Of a stretch of 64,000 nucleotides of DNA, positions 10,320 through 18,914 are shown in pieces. The translations under genes were made by a program, and so were the position numbers. The stretch is from Nitrososphaeraceae archaeon (lineage in GTDB: Archaea; Thermoproteota; Nitrososphaeria; Nitrososphaerales; Nitrososphaeraceae), in NCBI GenBank assembly GCA_031316115.1, contig JALDRC010000003.1, positions 339,712-403,711 on the forward strand. The letters are read 5' to 3'. How positions within the stretch are numbered: the first letter of the stretch is position 1; every line of letters begins with the position of its first letter. Below the pieces are notes generated by a model. It searched no databases and had not been told where the DNA came from. It worked only from the letters and a program-made list of their open reading frames with translations.

Positions 10320-10505
10320 TGGTTTTGGCTATAACAAAAGCAGTTACTATTTTTCGTAATTGTATATGGAACCAAAGAAATTGCTGGTTCTATTCTAAAC
10401 AAACAAATAGTCTCTCTTCTTATCAATAATTGTAGTTAATGCTTTAGATGTATTACGTAAACTTTAATCAATCATAGATAACTATAATACAGTACAATAT
10501 AATTT
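10320..10505 (-). mobile_element. IS6-type relic (N-terminal transposase part)
   Basis: The segment keeps patches nearly identical to the intact element at 12297-13017, such as ATAACAAAAGCAGTTACTAT and GCTTTAGATGTATTACGTAA, in the same order and orientation. Point changes and indels are dense and no terminal repeat remains. It corresponds to codons for the helix-turn-helix and first catalytic Asp region. Confidence 0.7.
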
Positions 10506-10699
10506 AATATTCTTTTTTCTAAAATTTTATTTTATCCCATCATAAATAGTTCAGTCTAAGCTACATCTATTAGTGGTTATTTGAACACAACTACATCATG
10601 TATTGATAGAGTACGTCAGAGAAGATTATTTAACAGGATATGATGCTATTTCTAAAATTGTTTTCACTTAATAATTTTTTAATACATTAAAGATATTAT

Positions 10700-11647
10700 T
10701 TATTTAATATAATCAAGAAGAGTAACAGCTCTCGAGTTTTCGTTAGTTAGATCATGATTTGTTTTATAAATCAGGTTAGGAAATCTATATTGTAGAGATC
10801 TTTTTCTACATTCATTTTTGACTAAATCTAAAATATTGTAACTGTATTCATTATCAACTAGTAAACTATTTTTTGTTATTGTAAAATCATTAATATTGTA
10901 AATCTGCATGTATTGTTTTATGACATCTTCTTTATGTAATGTATGTAAAATGAATTGAACTCTTTTCCAAATATCAGATCTTAGTCTTAATATCCCACTA
11001 CTTACATATCCGACACCGTTTGCAGCAGCGTAATCCAATATTTTTTCCAAATTATATTTTGAATCTGTTATAAAAGGCATAATCGGATCGATATTGATGG
11101 CACAATTAACTCCTCCCTTAGCAAATCTTTTAATCACTTTAAAAATAGAATTAGAATTAGGTGTACCTGGTTCAATAATTCTTTTTACAATATCATCACA
11201 AGTTGTTATCGACCACACAATAAAGCAATTATTACTATACTGTTTATGTAACTCGAAATCTCTCTCAATTATTGTAGATTTTGTGAAGATATAATATGGA
11301 ACTCCAAACTTTTGTAAAAGCTTTACACATTCTCTAGTTATTCCGTACTTTATTTCTGCAGGTTGATAAGCATCAGTTGCTGATGAAATCATCACTGGAC
11401 AAGAAATCTTTTTTGCTTTTTTGAGTTCATTATATAATAAATTTGCTGCATTTATCTTTGTATAAATATGATCATAAAATTCTGGTGACCATTGATATGT
11501 GGCATAACAATACCCGCATCTATGATGACATCCTTGATATGGATTTATAGTCAAACCTTTCTTTCCGTATACAAGAAAATTACGAAGAAGGGATTTTCCT
11601 TCTTTAAATGAAATTATTGGTGTAGATCTTTTATACCATGAACCCAT
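10700..11647 (-). CDS. Radical SAM protein, SplB-like (COG1533 type)
   Basis: A 315-residue protein. GLTINPYQGCHHRCGYCYATY (about residues 32-52) contains CHHRCGYC, the Cx3Cx2C motif that binds the 4Fe-4S cluster used to cleave S-adenosylmethionine. VMISSATDAYQPAE and the later NIDPIMPFITD strands belong to the radical SAM barrel. The architecture is that of the SPL/Rv2578c-like family; the substrate is unknown and the family name does not prove a spore-photoproduct or DNA-repair role. ATG 11647 starts MGSWYKRSTPII, the usual opening of this group. Upstream, a DUF1059 gene is divergently transcribed, so the ~170 bp between them holds both promoters. Confidence 0.88.
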   Translation of the reverse strand: MGSWYKRSTPIISFKEGKSLLRNFLVYGKKGLTINPYQGCHHRCGYCYATYQWSPEFYDHIYTKINAANLLYNELKKAKKISCPVMISSATDAYQPAEIKYGITRECVKLLQKFGVPYYIFTKSTIIERDFELHKQYSNNCFIVWSITTCDDIVKRIIEPGTPNSNSIFKVIKRFAKGGVNCAINIDPIMPFITDSKYNLEKILDYAAANGVGYVSSGILRLRSDIWKRVQFILHTLHKEDVIKQYMQIYNINDFTITKNSLLVDNEYSYNILDLVKNECRKRSLQYRFPNLIYKTNHDLTNENSRAVTLLDYIK

Positions 11648-11819
11648 GTGGAATGTAATTCTATATAATAATTAAAGTATGCAATACTCTCAGAGAAGGG
11701 AGAGAGATACAAGAATTAGATCATATAATTCTAAAATAGTTAAATGGATTCATAAAAATTAACTTTGATTGTTTCTAAATAAGATTATCTTAAATATAAG
11801 AATTTTATATATCTATACT

Positions 11820-11996
11820 ATGACTAAGAGTTTTGGGTGTCAAGATGTAGGCGTTGATTGTAATTGGACTACTACAGCAGATTCAGAAGAGGAAATGATG
11901 GAAAAGATTAAAGAACATGCAAAAAATCATCATGGATTTTCTGAAATTCCTAGTGATCTAGCTGAAAAAATTAAAAATGCCATAAAAGATAGATAG
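11820..11996 (+). CDS. DUF1059 small protein, 58 aa
   Basis: From ATG 11820 the protein reads MTKSFGCQDVGVDCNWTTTA, then EEEMMEKIKEHAKNHHGF and a lysine-rich C-terminal helix. The two cysteines (GCQDVGVDC) and the EHAKNHHG His cluster define DUF1059, a small family that could bind a metal through Cys/His. An upstream in-frame TTG at 11769 would add 17 unrelated hydrophobic residues and is less likely. Divergent from the radical SAM gene. Function unknown. Confidence 0.85.
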   Translation: MTKSFGCQDVGVDCNWTTTADSEEEMMEKIKEHAKNHHGFSEIPSDLAEKIKNAIKDR

Positions 11997-12296
11997 ATCT
12001 TCTATTCTTTAATTATTTTACCAAAAAAAACTTTTTCTCTCTTTTTCAATACGGATTACAAAAAATACTACTTTTTCTTTATTCCCTTAATTTCCCTATA
12101 AAAAAGAAAACAAATTATGATATGTGATTTGGTATATAAAGAGATTTGTAAAAGTTTTATAAAAATTATATTATTGTCGTGAACTTGGAAGACATTCAGT
12201 TTTTGAATAAAAATATCCTGTATCAAAAGTAATCCAGATTTTTGCATCTCTATAAGAAAACCAAACTAACGATTAAATATATTATAAAGAATTAGC
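11997..12296. other. Intergenic, no gene seen
   Basis: T-rich start (CTTTTTCTCTCTTTTTC near 12030) could terminate the DUF1059 transcript. The rest is featureless up to the IS6 element. Confidence 0.35.
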
Positions 12297-13017
12297 GGCT
12301 GTGTTAATTTAAGATAATATCCATCTCCTTTAATAAAAAATCATGACTATTATTCGCTATAGTATCATTATACATAGAAACAAAGAATTGTATCCATTTA
12401 TATACATGAAATAGGTTACATTCTGTTATTCTACACGTATAGTAATCATCAAAACTTTCTATTCTATATTTCAAAAACTGGTTTACTCTTTCCATCAAAC
12501 TTTTCTCTATTGAAGAATGCAGATAGTGTTTTAATCCAATTATGTTACTCGCTTCCTCATACCATGTACCACCATCAGTATAGATAGTATGTTTACCGTA
12601 TCTGGATACAAGAGATCTGATGAATTTTTCAGCTACCAGCATGTTTCTTTCTTCGGAGAGATAGATTCCAAGCGCATAATTGTGAACTGGTTCTATGCAA
12701 AACCATAACCAATAATGCTGGTTACCAATCTGAATAATTGTTTCATCTATAATAAAAGCAGTTAGTCTTTTTCTTTTGTATATTTGACAAGAACCAAATC
12801 TTTGTATCAAATTCCAAACAGAAACATAACTTCTCTTTTCATCTCTAAATATTACTAATGCTTTAGATGTACTACGTAAACTTAAACCAAGAAAGTACAG
12901 ATAAATAGAATACATTACAGTATAGTTATATGTTCTATTTCTTTCAAATTTGATTTTATTCATATCATATTTAGAATATTCTTAGATATAGCTTTTACTG
13001 CTTAAGTTAACAGAACC
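12297..13017 (-). mobile_element. Complete IS6-type insertion sequence, 721 bp
   Basis: Terminal repeats are GGCTGTGTTAATTTAAG on the left (12297-12313) and, inverted on the right (13001-13017), GGTTCTGTTAACTTAAG. The element is the same length as the copy at 52818-53538 and contains one intact transposase. No 8-bp direct repeat is visible at the flanks (GAATTAGC versus ATACACAT), as expected if flanking DNA was rearranged or the copy is old. It is the only copy here with an undamaged full-length transposase frame, so it may be able to mobilise the others. Confidence 0.88.
12304..12963 (-). CDS. IS6-family transposase, intact
   Basis: A 219-residue DDE transposase. It begins MNKIKFERNRTYNYTVMYSI, followed by a helix-turn-helix segment ([13 protein letters not shown]...SVWNLIQRFG). 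[11 protein letters not shown] (near residue 90) carries the first catalytic Asp, IYTDGGTWY (near 148) the second, and EKSLMERVNQF (near 175) the Glu. FDDYYTC resembles the FDDYFPC motif of archaeal IS6/IS240-type enzymes. It sits within 7 bp of the left terminal repeat, as usual for this compact family. Other copies in the window have a stop, a lost N-terminus or many changes. Confidence 0.9.
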   Translation of the reverse strand: MNKIKFERNRTYNYTVMYSIYLYFLGLSLRSTSKALVIFRDEKRSYVSVWNLIQRFGSCQIYKRKRLTAFIIDETIIQIGNQHYWLWFCIEPVHNYALGIYLSEERNMLVAEKFIRSLVSRYGKHTIYTDGGTWYEEASNIIGLKHYLHSSIEKSLMERVNQFLKYRIESFDDYYTCRITECNLFHVYKWIQFFVSMYNDTIANNSHDFLLKEMDIILN

Positions 13018-13209
13018 ATACACATTACTATAAAAATGATAAAATGTTTAAGAGTGTATGCATGTTTAGGGATTTCTTCTGAGGACATGGATTATTGTAC
13101 TAACATGATTTTTGGATTATAATGATTAGTTTGTTATTAAACATAAAAACCTACCTTTTATTTTCAATCGAAGTAAATGTTGGAAACGTTATATAAATAT
13201 AAAATGTAA

Positions 13210-13930
13210 TTATTAGATCTCTTCAAAAACCATCTATAACCTATCTTACAGGATCTTGTTTATCTAACAATTTTTCTTTTCCTCATCTAGACTATGATCG
13301 TGATATGTATACTATTTGGATGATTTCTTGTCTTTTATTTGGATTTACATGTTTTATCAAGATACATAATATGGTTCTTATTATTTTTTGGTTATGATTT
13401 GAATGATGGTCTTTCTTTTGTTAACAAAATTATCATTTGTATTTAGTCAAAAATTTTGATTATATACTAAGGGTATAAAATGAGATGAAAACCATAATTA
13501 TATGTCAAACGATGCATGTAGGATCTTACTTCTATCTTCAGGATCTTGTCTAGTCATCGTATCTCCCTAGAGTTGATTTGATGGAGATTATATTGTGATT
13601 GACAATCGTATTTGATTCCTATCTTCTTTTCATATGATTTTAGTAATCCTGATCCATAATTCATTAAATATTTCTGGTTATTTCCATTCCTGAGATCTTC
13701 TTTGGCAGTTTGAACCTGAACAATATTCTCTGCATAACATTTTACATTAGTCCCTTGTCCTCATGACAAATACTATTTAGTCGAATAATTTTCTATTTGA
13801 AAGAATTATACTAGCGTTTGAAATCTGTTATCTTATTAAGTAATATATTTTTAATTTCAACGCATAAATCATAAAGATTATGAATAATTGTAAAAATTTT
13901 TATCATTTAACTTCTTTGGTTATTATCAGA
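13210..13930 (-). mobile_element. Heavily decayed IS5/IS427-type element
   Basis: Reads in the same order as the element at 44928-45812 on the minus strand. Matching patches include GATGATTTCTTGT, TTTATCAAGA, TTTGATTCCTATCTTCTT, TGAACCTGAAC(A/C)ATATTCT and CAAATACTAT. Divergence and gaps are large and the terminal repeats are gone. It lies just outside the IS6 element, so this spot has collected at least two insertions. Confidence 0.7.
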
Positions 13931-14105
13931 AATTCACTAGCTATATTAAGTATTTTTGGGATTTGTTCTAGGTACAACGATTTCGTATTAATTGAATACT
14001 ATCTAGAGTGTACATATGAGGAAAAAATAGTGTTATTTGGTCAAGACCTGTAATTCTAAATATCGATCTAAAACAAATAAATATTATATTTAACAGATAA
14101 TTTCA

Positions 14106-15005
14106 ATGAAAAAAATTACATTCTTGGTGGTTATTGTCTCTATCATAATTATTATAAATTCATTAACTCTGCCCTTGAATAATTTTTATCTATTAGTCGA
14201 AGGTGAGGAACAATCAATCTCTACTAGTAGTTCAATAAATATTACAGATCTTTTAAAAGTGAATAATAAAAATTCTAACATTCAATTAGAAAATAAAACG
14301 ATTACTTATTTTGAAAATGCATCTGGTTACCTCGTGTATCCTACATCTGCCTCATATATGCCAACTGAAAATAACAATACCTCTAGCAATAATAAATTGC
14401 CAGCAATAGTAATGATTCATGAATGGTGGGGTCTTAATGATAATATAAAAAATATGGCAAACCTTCTTGCTAAACAAGGGTACGTTGTATTAGCAGTAGA
14501 TTTGTTTAATGAAGTTGCTACTAGTCCAGAACGGGCTTCAGAGCTAACCAAGGCTATCAGAGATAATCCGGACAATGCAATATCCAATCTAAAATCTGCA
14601 GTCCAATATCTAAAATCATTACCCAACGTTAATCCAGATAAAATTGCTTCATTGGGTTGGTGTTTTGGAGGACAACAATCTTTACAACTGGCATTAAATA
14701 GCGAAGAAAATCCGTTAGCGGCTACAGTTATTTACTATGGTAGCCTGGTAACAGACCCAGAACTAATTTCCAAGATAAAATGGCCAATCTTGGGAATATT
14801 TGGAAGTCAAGATAAGTCCATCCCAGTAGATACAGTTAACCAATTTAAAGAGGTATTGAATGCAAAGGGAGTTCCAAATGAAATTCATATTTATGAAGGA
14901 GTTGGACATGCTTTTGCAAATCCATCTGGAGATAATTATGCACCAGATGAAACTCGAGATGCATGGGAAAAAACTATCACCTTTCTAAATAAATACCTAG
15001 GTTAG
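14106..15005 (+). CDS. Secreted dienelactone-hydrolase-family protein
   Basis: A 299-residue alpha/beta hydrolase. Residues 3-30 are a long hydrophobic signal or anchor (ITFLVVIVSIIIIINSLTL), then a Ser/Asn-rich linker. The catalytic domain has IVMIHEWWGLNDNIKNMANL (oxyanion region with Glu), GWCFGGQQSL near residue 185 (nucleophile Cys in GxCxGG), GSQDKSIPVDTV (acid Asp) and GVGHAFANPSG (His). A Cys nucleophile and DLAxxGY-type helix are typical of the DLH family rather than Ser esterases. It acts outside the membrane or tethered to it; the natural substrate is unknown. The promoter region is AT-rich and the gene is monocistronic. Confidence 0.9.
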   Translation: MKKITFLVVIVSIIIIINSLTLPLNNFYLLVEGEEQSISTSSSINITDLLKVNNKNSNIQLENKTITYFENASGYLVYPTSASYMPTENNNTSSNNKLPAIVMIHEWWGLNDNIKNMANLLAKQGYVVLAVDLFNEVATSPERASELTKAIRDNPDNAISNLKSAVQYLKSLPNVNPDKIASLGWCFGGQQSLQLALNSEENPLAATVIYYGSLVTDPELISKIKWPILGIFGSQDKSIPVDTVNQFKEVLNAKGVPNEIHIYEGVGHAFANPSGDNYAPDETRDAWEKTITFLNKYLG

Positions 15006-15902
15006 AGAATTTTACATTTTTTTTATTTGTAATGAGAATTTCTAAACCTAGTTGGTTCATAAATTAATTTAGTAATATTTTTTATTTATAAAATATTTCT
15101 CCTTTAATCGTTGATAGTTTACAAAAAATATGATTTACAATAATTGAATAATCATTTTAGATGTTTCTAATTTATATTTGAAATAAATATCATAATAAAT
15201 AATTGACTAATGAATAAGAATGATAGTTTATACCAAGATTTATTTTAATATATATTCTATAATTATTTCTTTTAATTTAATGATGTGAATTTAACAAATT
15301 ACAATAAAAAACATAAAAAAATTAAGCAACGATATCATTATGCAACTAACAAGGTTGAAAATATTTTTAATTTAAAAAAACATTTTAATTGGACGTTTCA
15401 ATCAATATTTCCAATAGTTAATAAGGTAAATTGAGAAATATTGCTGGGGAAATGAATTAAAACTTCTAATAATTCTACAATCATTTACACATAGATATTA
15501 TATATAATGCTATAAAGTCTGATTATTTTTCTTTACGTATAGTAATATATTTTCAATTAACGCCTGTTCTGGTTAATATAATGTTTTGTCACAATGCATT
15601 TACTAAATTATTTATATACCTACCTATCCGCTATGCATGGGAGGATATTTAGTACATATTATTGATATTTTTAAATTATATTCCAGTTTCATTTTTTGTT
15701 CTCTTAAAATTTTTATGTAACAACCAGCAAGAGATTACCCGCTATTTTAAGATTTTTTTCTATTTCTAATTATTAGATAGATAGCTATTAGCTGATTTCC
15801 AAATAGAATCCAAAATGATTAAACAGAATTAGAAGCGAAACAACTCTATCAAAATAACGATATATCCAATTGCAAAAAAGGAAATGGGTTGTATGTTGAT
15901 TG
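15006..15902. other. Long intergenic stretch, no intact gene
   Basis: Highly AT-rich with poly-A/T runs. Nothing was recognised before the decayed fragment that begins at 15903. Confidence 0.45.
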
Positions 15903-16079
15903 ACTTTTAACGACAAAACGTATCAAATCTCTGTAAATAGAAATACTAAGCATCGATTTGACTCTGATGATGGATTAAATAAATGGTTACCACTAACAAT
16001 TCCACAACCATAACTCTCTAAACAAGATATTATAAAGTATTTAAAACCCAAAATCCAGTTATACCTTGATAGAATCTAA
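15903..16079 (+). pseudogene. Decayed gene fragment with in-frame stop
   Basis: A coding-like frame TFNDKTYQISVNRNTKHRF continues through DGLNKWLPLTIPQP to a TAA at 16011. It resumes in the same frame as LSKQDIIKYLKPKIQLYLD and ends at TAA 16077. No upstream start is present, so the 5' part is missing. The composition is that of a folded soluble protein; no family is recognised. Confidence 0.35.
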
Positions 16080-16394
16080 ACGATTTTTAATTCATTTTAT
16101 TTTATGAATTTATACAATTATAAATCTATTACGCTAGTGACATTAATAGATTTATAAAATAAAACACACTTTAGTATAGGATTTCTAAAATTTTTATAAA
16201 TACTACCAACAACTATTATTATGGCTTTATATAGTATTACTAATTTTATTGTTGGAATATGTTTATTCATACTCTTTTACTAATCATACATATCAATAGA
16301 TATTTTAAAATACATCCTGTTCTCATATTAATCTACAATATTTGAACAATAACCATTTCTTTTTAAAAGAAAGGAAGAGGGGAAAGCTGATCAG
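16080..16394. other. Intergenic, promoter of the next gene
   Basis: AT-rich; a purine-rich AAAGGAAGAGGGGAAAG (about 16370-16386) lies just before ATG 16395 and can serve as a ribosome-binding region. No other feature. Confidence 0.4.
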
Positions 16395-16712
16395 ATGTCA
16401 ATAGGTGCACCTAAGACCCAGATATATTCCAATGATTCTGATATCAGAAATAACTTATTGGAAGAAGGAATGAAATATTACAGTCATTGGCTTTCTGTTG
16501 AAGAAGGAAGTTTTAATGAATCTGACATAAAATTAGAACTTTTATTAAAAGAGGTAGATTACGAGAATAATAAATTGAGAATACATGACAACTTGCAGAA
16601 CCAAGATATTGAAGTCATCATTAATAATGGTTCTCCTGTCTGCATAACATGCAAAACAGATGATTGTTCTCATGTGGGCTTTGCGATAGGTGTACAATTC
16701 AAAATAAACTAA
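16395..16712 (+). CDS. Hypothetical protein with SWIM-like Cys/His site
   Basis: A 105-residue protein. The N-terminal half is helical (NNLLEEGMKYYSHWLSVEEG), the middle is beta-rich, and the C-terminus reads GSPVCITCKTDDCSHVGFAI. That is Cx2Cx4CxH, close to the CxC...CxH zinc site of SWIM domains and followed by the hydrophobic strand usual there. This would suggest DNA or protein binding through a zinc site. The spacing deviates from classical SWIM, so the link is tentative. It is convergent with the small ORF to its right, with only 27 bp between the stops. Confidence 0.65.
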   Translation: MSIGAPKTQIYSNDSDIRNNLLEEGMKYYSHWLSVEEGSFNESDIKLELLLKEVDYENNKLRIHDNLQNQDIEVIINNGSPVCITCKTDDCSHVGFAIGVQFKIN

Positions 16713-16739
16713 TTATAAAGAAAAAAAGGATATGAATTC

Positions 16740-16970
16740 TCATTCAGTTATTTCGATTTTCTTTTTATTATTATCCACACGATAGTTATTACTACTACTA
16801 TCTAAATCTTCATTGTTAACCAAACCATTTTTTTTGATAAACTTCAAGAGATCAGTATGATCTTCAATATTATAATAATTTCTCATTTTAGATAAAGTAT
16901 CATCATCATAAAAATTTGGTTTTTTAATATTTTTCTTCAATTTTTCTTCTTTCATACTTTTTTTTAACAA
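16740..16970 (-). CDS. Hypothetical small lysine/asparagine-rich protein
   Basis: A 76-residue ORF starting MLKKSMKEEKLKKNIKKPNF, then a likely helical LSKMRNYYNIEDHTDLLKFI segment, and a polar Asn/Lys tail. An alternative start is the ATG at residue 6. The central segment resembles a short coiled or homeodomain-like helix pair but no family is recognised. Low-complexity Lys/Asn sequence is expected in AT-rich DNA, so it could be spurious; convergence with the neighbouring gene is the main argument for it. Confidence 0.4.
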   Translation of the reverse strand: MLKKSMKEEKLKKNIKKPNFYDDDTLSKMRNYYNIEDHTDLLKFIKKNGLVNNEDLDSSSNNYRVDNNKKKIEITE

Positions 16971-17688
16971 ACATAATACTTAAAATTTTGGTAGCATAAT
17001 ACTGAAAAAATCAAGTCATAAGATATGATATTGATAATATACAACAAACGGTTTGTTAGGATTTCTAGATATAGTAATACTAACTGGACCAAGATTCTAA
17101 TGAATTAATAAAAAACCATCTTTGTATAAATTACGATTTGACATTTTTTTAACCGTCTATTACATTATAAAAAAATGTGATGTGGCAAATAGATATTGCG
17201 CCTAATGTTCAGGTCGTATGATCCTACGGTAATCCAAACTACCTCGGAAAAACAGCACTAAATGATATTACAATACAGTTCTAATCAACCATTATTTTCA
17301 TTATTATAATTATATTACTTTTGTTTTAATAAATATGATAATCAGGTACCCATAACTAGCAAAATAGGAATACGAATTTAGATATTAATAAATACAGAAA
17401 ACCAAAACCCTACAAGCTTTTAAAATAATGATTTGTTTTCGATCGAGTCTTTATGGAAATAATAACTAAAGTAATTGTGAAAAAAAATACGAATTACAAT
17501 TATTTATCTCGATAGCGAAATACTTAAGTTATTTTTTGTTCATTAAAACAAGCTATTATTGATTCAGTATACAAATACTATTTCACTCAACTAAATAAAA
17601 GGCAATTTGATGAATTGATCTTTTAATTAGTCTTATTATCTCAATACAATTATAAATAATGAGTTATCTGTGTGTTTAAAAAATGAAA
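16971..17688. other. Intergenic, no gene seen
   Basis: No ORF of coding appearance. A locally GC-richer patch near 17200-17260 was checked for a tRNA cloverleaf and does not form one. Confidence 0.4.
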
Positions 17689-17949
17689 TTAAGAATTTTC
17701 GACAGGAATTTGTAATAATTCTCCCATTTCGTTATGCATATGAAGAAAGTTCAATCCTTTTTCAGTTGTCTTGAACTCTAGAGTTCCATCTAAATATTCT
17801 ATGAGATCGTTTTCAATCAAAACTGAAAGATACTCCTTTAATTGTGCATAACTTAGGTAAGCTTTATACATAATTTTTGTTTTAGTTGCTCCTCCATTTG
17901 CAGCTTCTAAAATATTGCCTACTATTTCTGTCCTACTTCTATATTTCAT
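17689..17949 (-). CDS. Winged-helix transcriptional regulator (HTH_45 / ArnR1-like)
   Basis: An 86-residue single-domain DNA-binding protein. RSRTEIVGNILEAANGGATK is the first helix, TKIMYKAYLSYAQLKEYLSVLIENDLIEY gives the helix-turn-helix and recognition helix, and EFKTTEKGLNFLHMHNEMGEL forms the wing and dimerisation helix. The wording (LSYAQLKEYLSxLxxxGLIEY...TxKGxxFL) is characteristic of PF14947 regulators, which are abundant in Thaumarchaeota. No effector domain is attached. Neighbouring genes are far away, so its targets are not apparent. It probably acts as a dimer on promoters near its own gene. Confidence 0.85.
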   Translation of the reverse strand: MKYRSRTEIVGNILEAANGGATKTKIMYKAYLSYAQLKEYLSVLIENDLIEYLDGTLEFKTTEKGLNFLHMHNEMGELLQIPVENS

Positions 17950-18019
17950 ATATATTATCTAGATGATTCTCCTATTTTAATATAATGTCAAGAGTGAAAA
18001 TAAGAAAATTTGATCTACA

Positions 18020-18148
18020 ATGAAGTGTTATGATAGTAGTGGATCTATTGTCTTTACAGAACAGGACTTTGCTATATATTATTCCAAGGAAATCTGGAAA
18101 AAAACAATGCGTATCCTACATTCAGCTGTTGTTAGAAATATAATATAA
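18020..18148 (+). CDS. Possible 42-aa protein
   Basis: ATG 18020 opens a frame reading MKCYDSSGSIVFTEQDFAIY, then YSKEIWKKTMRILHSAVVRN and a TAA at 18146. The amphipathic, Trp/Cys-containing sequence is unlike random AT-rich translation. It may be a microprotein or the surviving N-terminus of a longer gene, because no other frame downstream continues clearly. No family recognised. Confidence 0.4.
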   Translation: MKCYDSSGSIVFTEQDFAIYYSKEIWKKTMRILHSAVVRNII

Positions 18149-18914
18149 TTTCTTTAATAAGAAAATCATAATTTCAATACTCAAACATGATCTTCACCAT
18201 ATAGGCAAGCAGTTACTCTATAATTGTTAACCGAATTGTTGGGTCATTTGGAATTTTTCCTGTATACAATCGTTCATGTCTCGATTTTTGCAAAACCTAT
18301 AATAGAGAAGGTTTGTTAAATTTATGAGGCAGTATTAACTAATATACGTTATTATGATATTTTCTTTTACCTTTGATTATTGTTGTTTCTTGTGATTTCG
18401 ATCTTATTGTTTTGAATTTGAACCTAGATAATATTTTATGATTTCCTATAAGAATTACAATCTAGTAAATTAAAACAACTTTTATTTAAAATCTAATTGT
18501 TTGTGTTATGTAATATCCGCTAGTATGTCATATTTTAATAGTATTATTTTTGTAAATAGTATCTAAAAACTATATAATAAAATAGGACATCATTGAAGAT
18601 TTAGAGTCAGGTAAACATATATTTTATAACTTAAATATTTGTTGATATTCCAATTAAAAGTAAAATGTTGGAAAAGCAAAATTTCTATTAGGAATTCAAG
18701 TTCAAATGAGCATATGCAAAAAAGACCATCTGGTGAGAGTTTGAATCCAGAATGACTATCAGATCTTTTAATATAGTTGTAATAACAACCAATCCAATTT
18801 AGTTTCTATGCATTACTAAAAAATATTGTGTATTCTTGTTTGTCATAAAGATGCTGTTTAAAAAAATGGACTTATTTATTAAAGTGTTTAGATATCTATT
18901 CATGTATAATAGTA
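18149..18914. other. Long intergenic stretch upstream of the pyruvate-kinase-like gene
   Basis: No ORF or RNA gene was recognised. It must contain the promoter of the gene starting at 18915; an AT-rich TTATTTATTAAAG near 18873 is a possible TATA region. Confidence 0.4.

Noticed and set aside
17200..17260. GC-richer patch that might be a tRNA or small RNA
   Set aside because: No acceptor-stem pairing or GTTCRA-type T-loop could be found.
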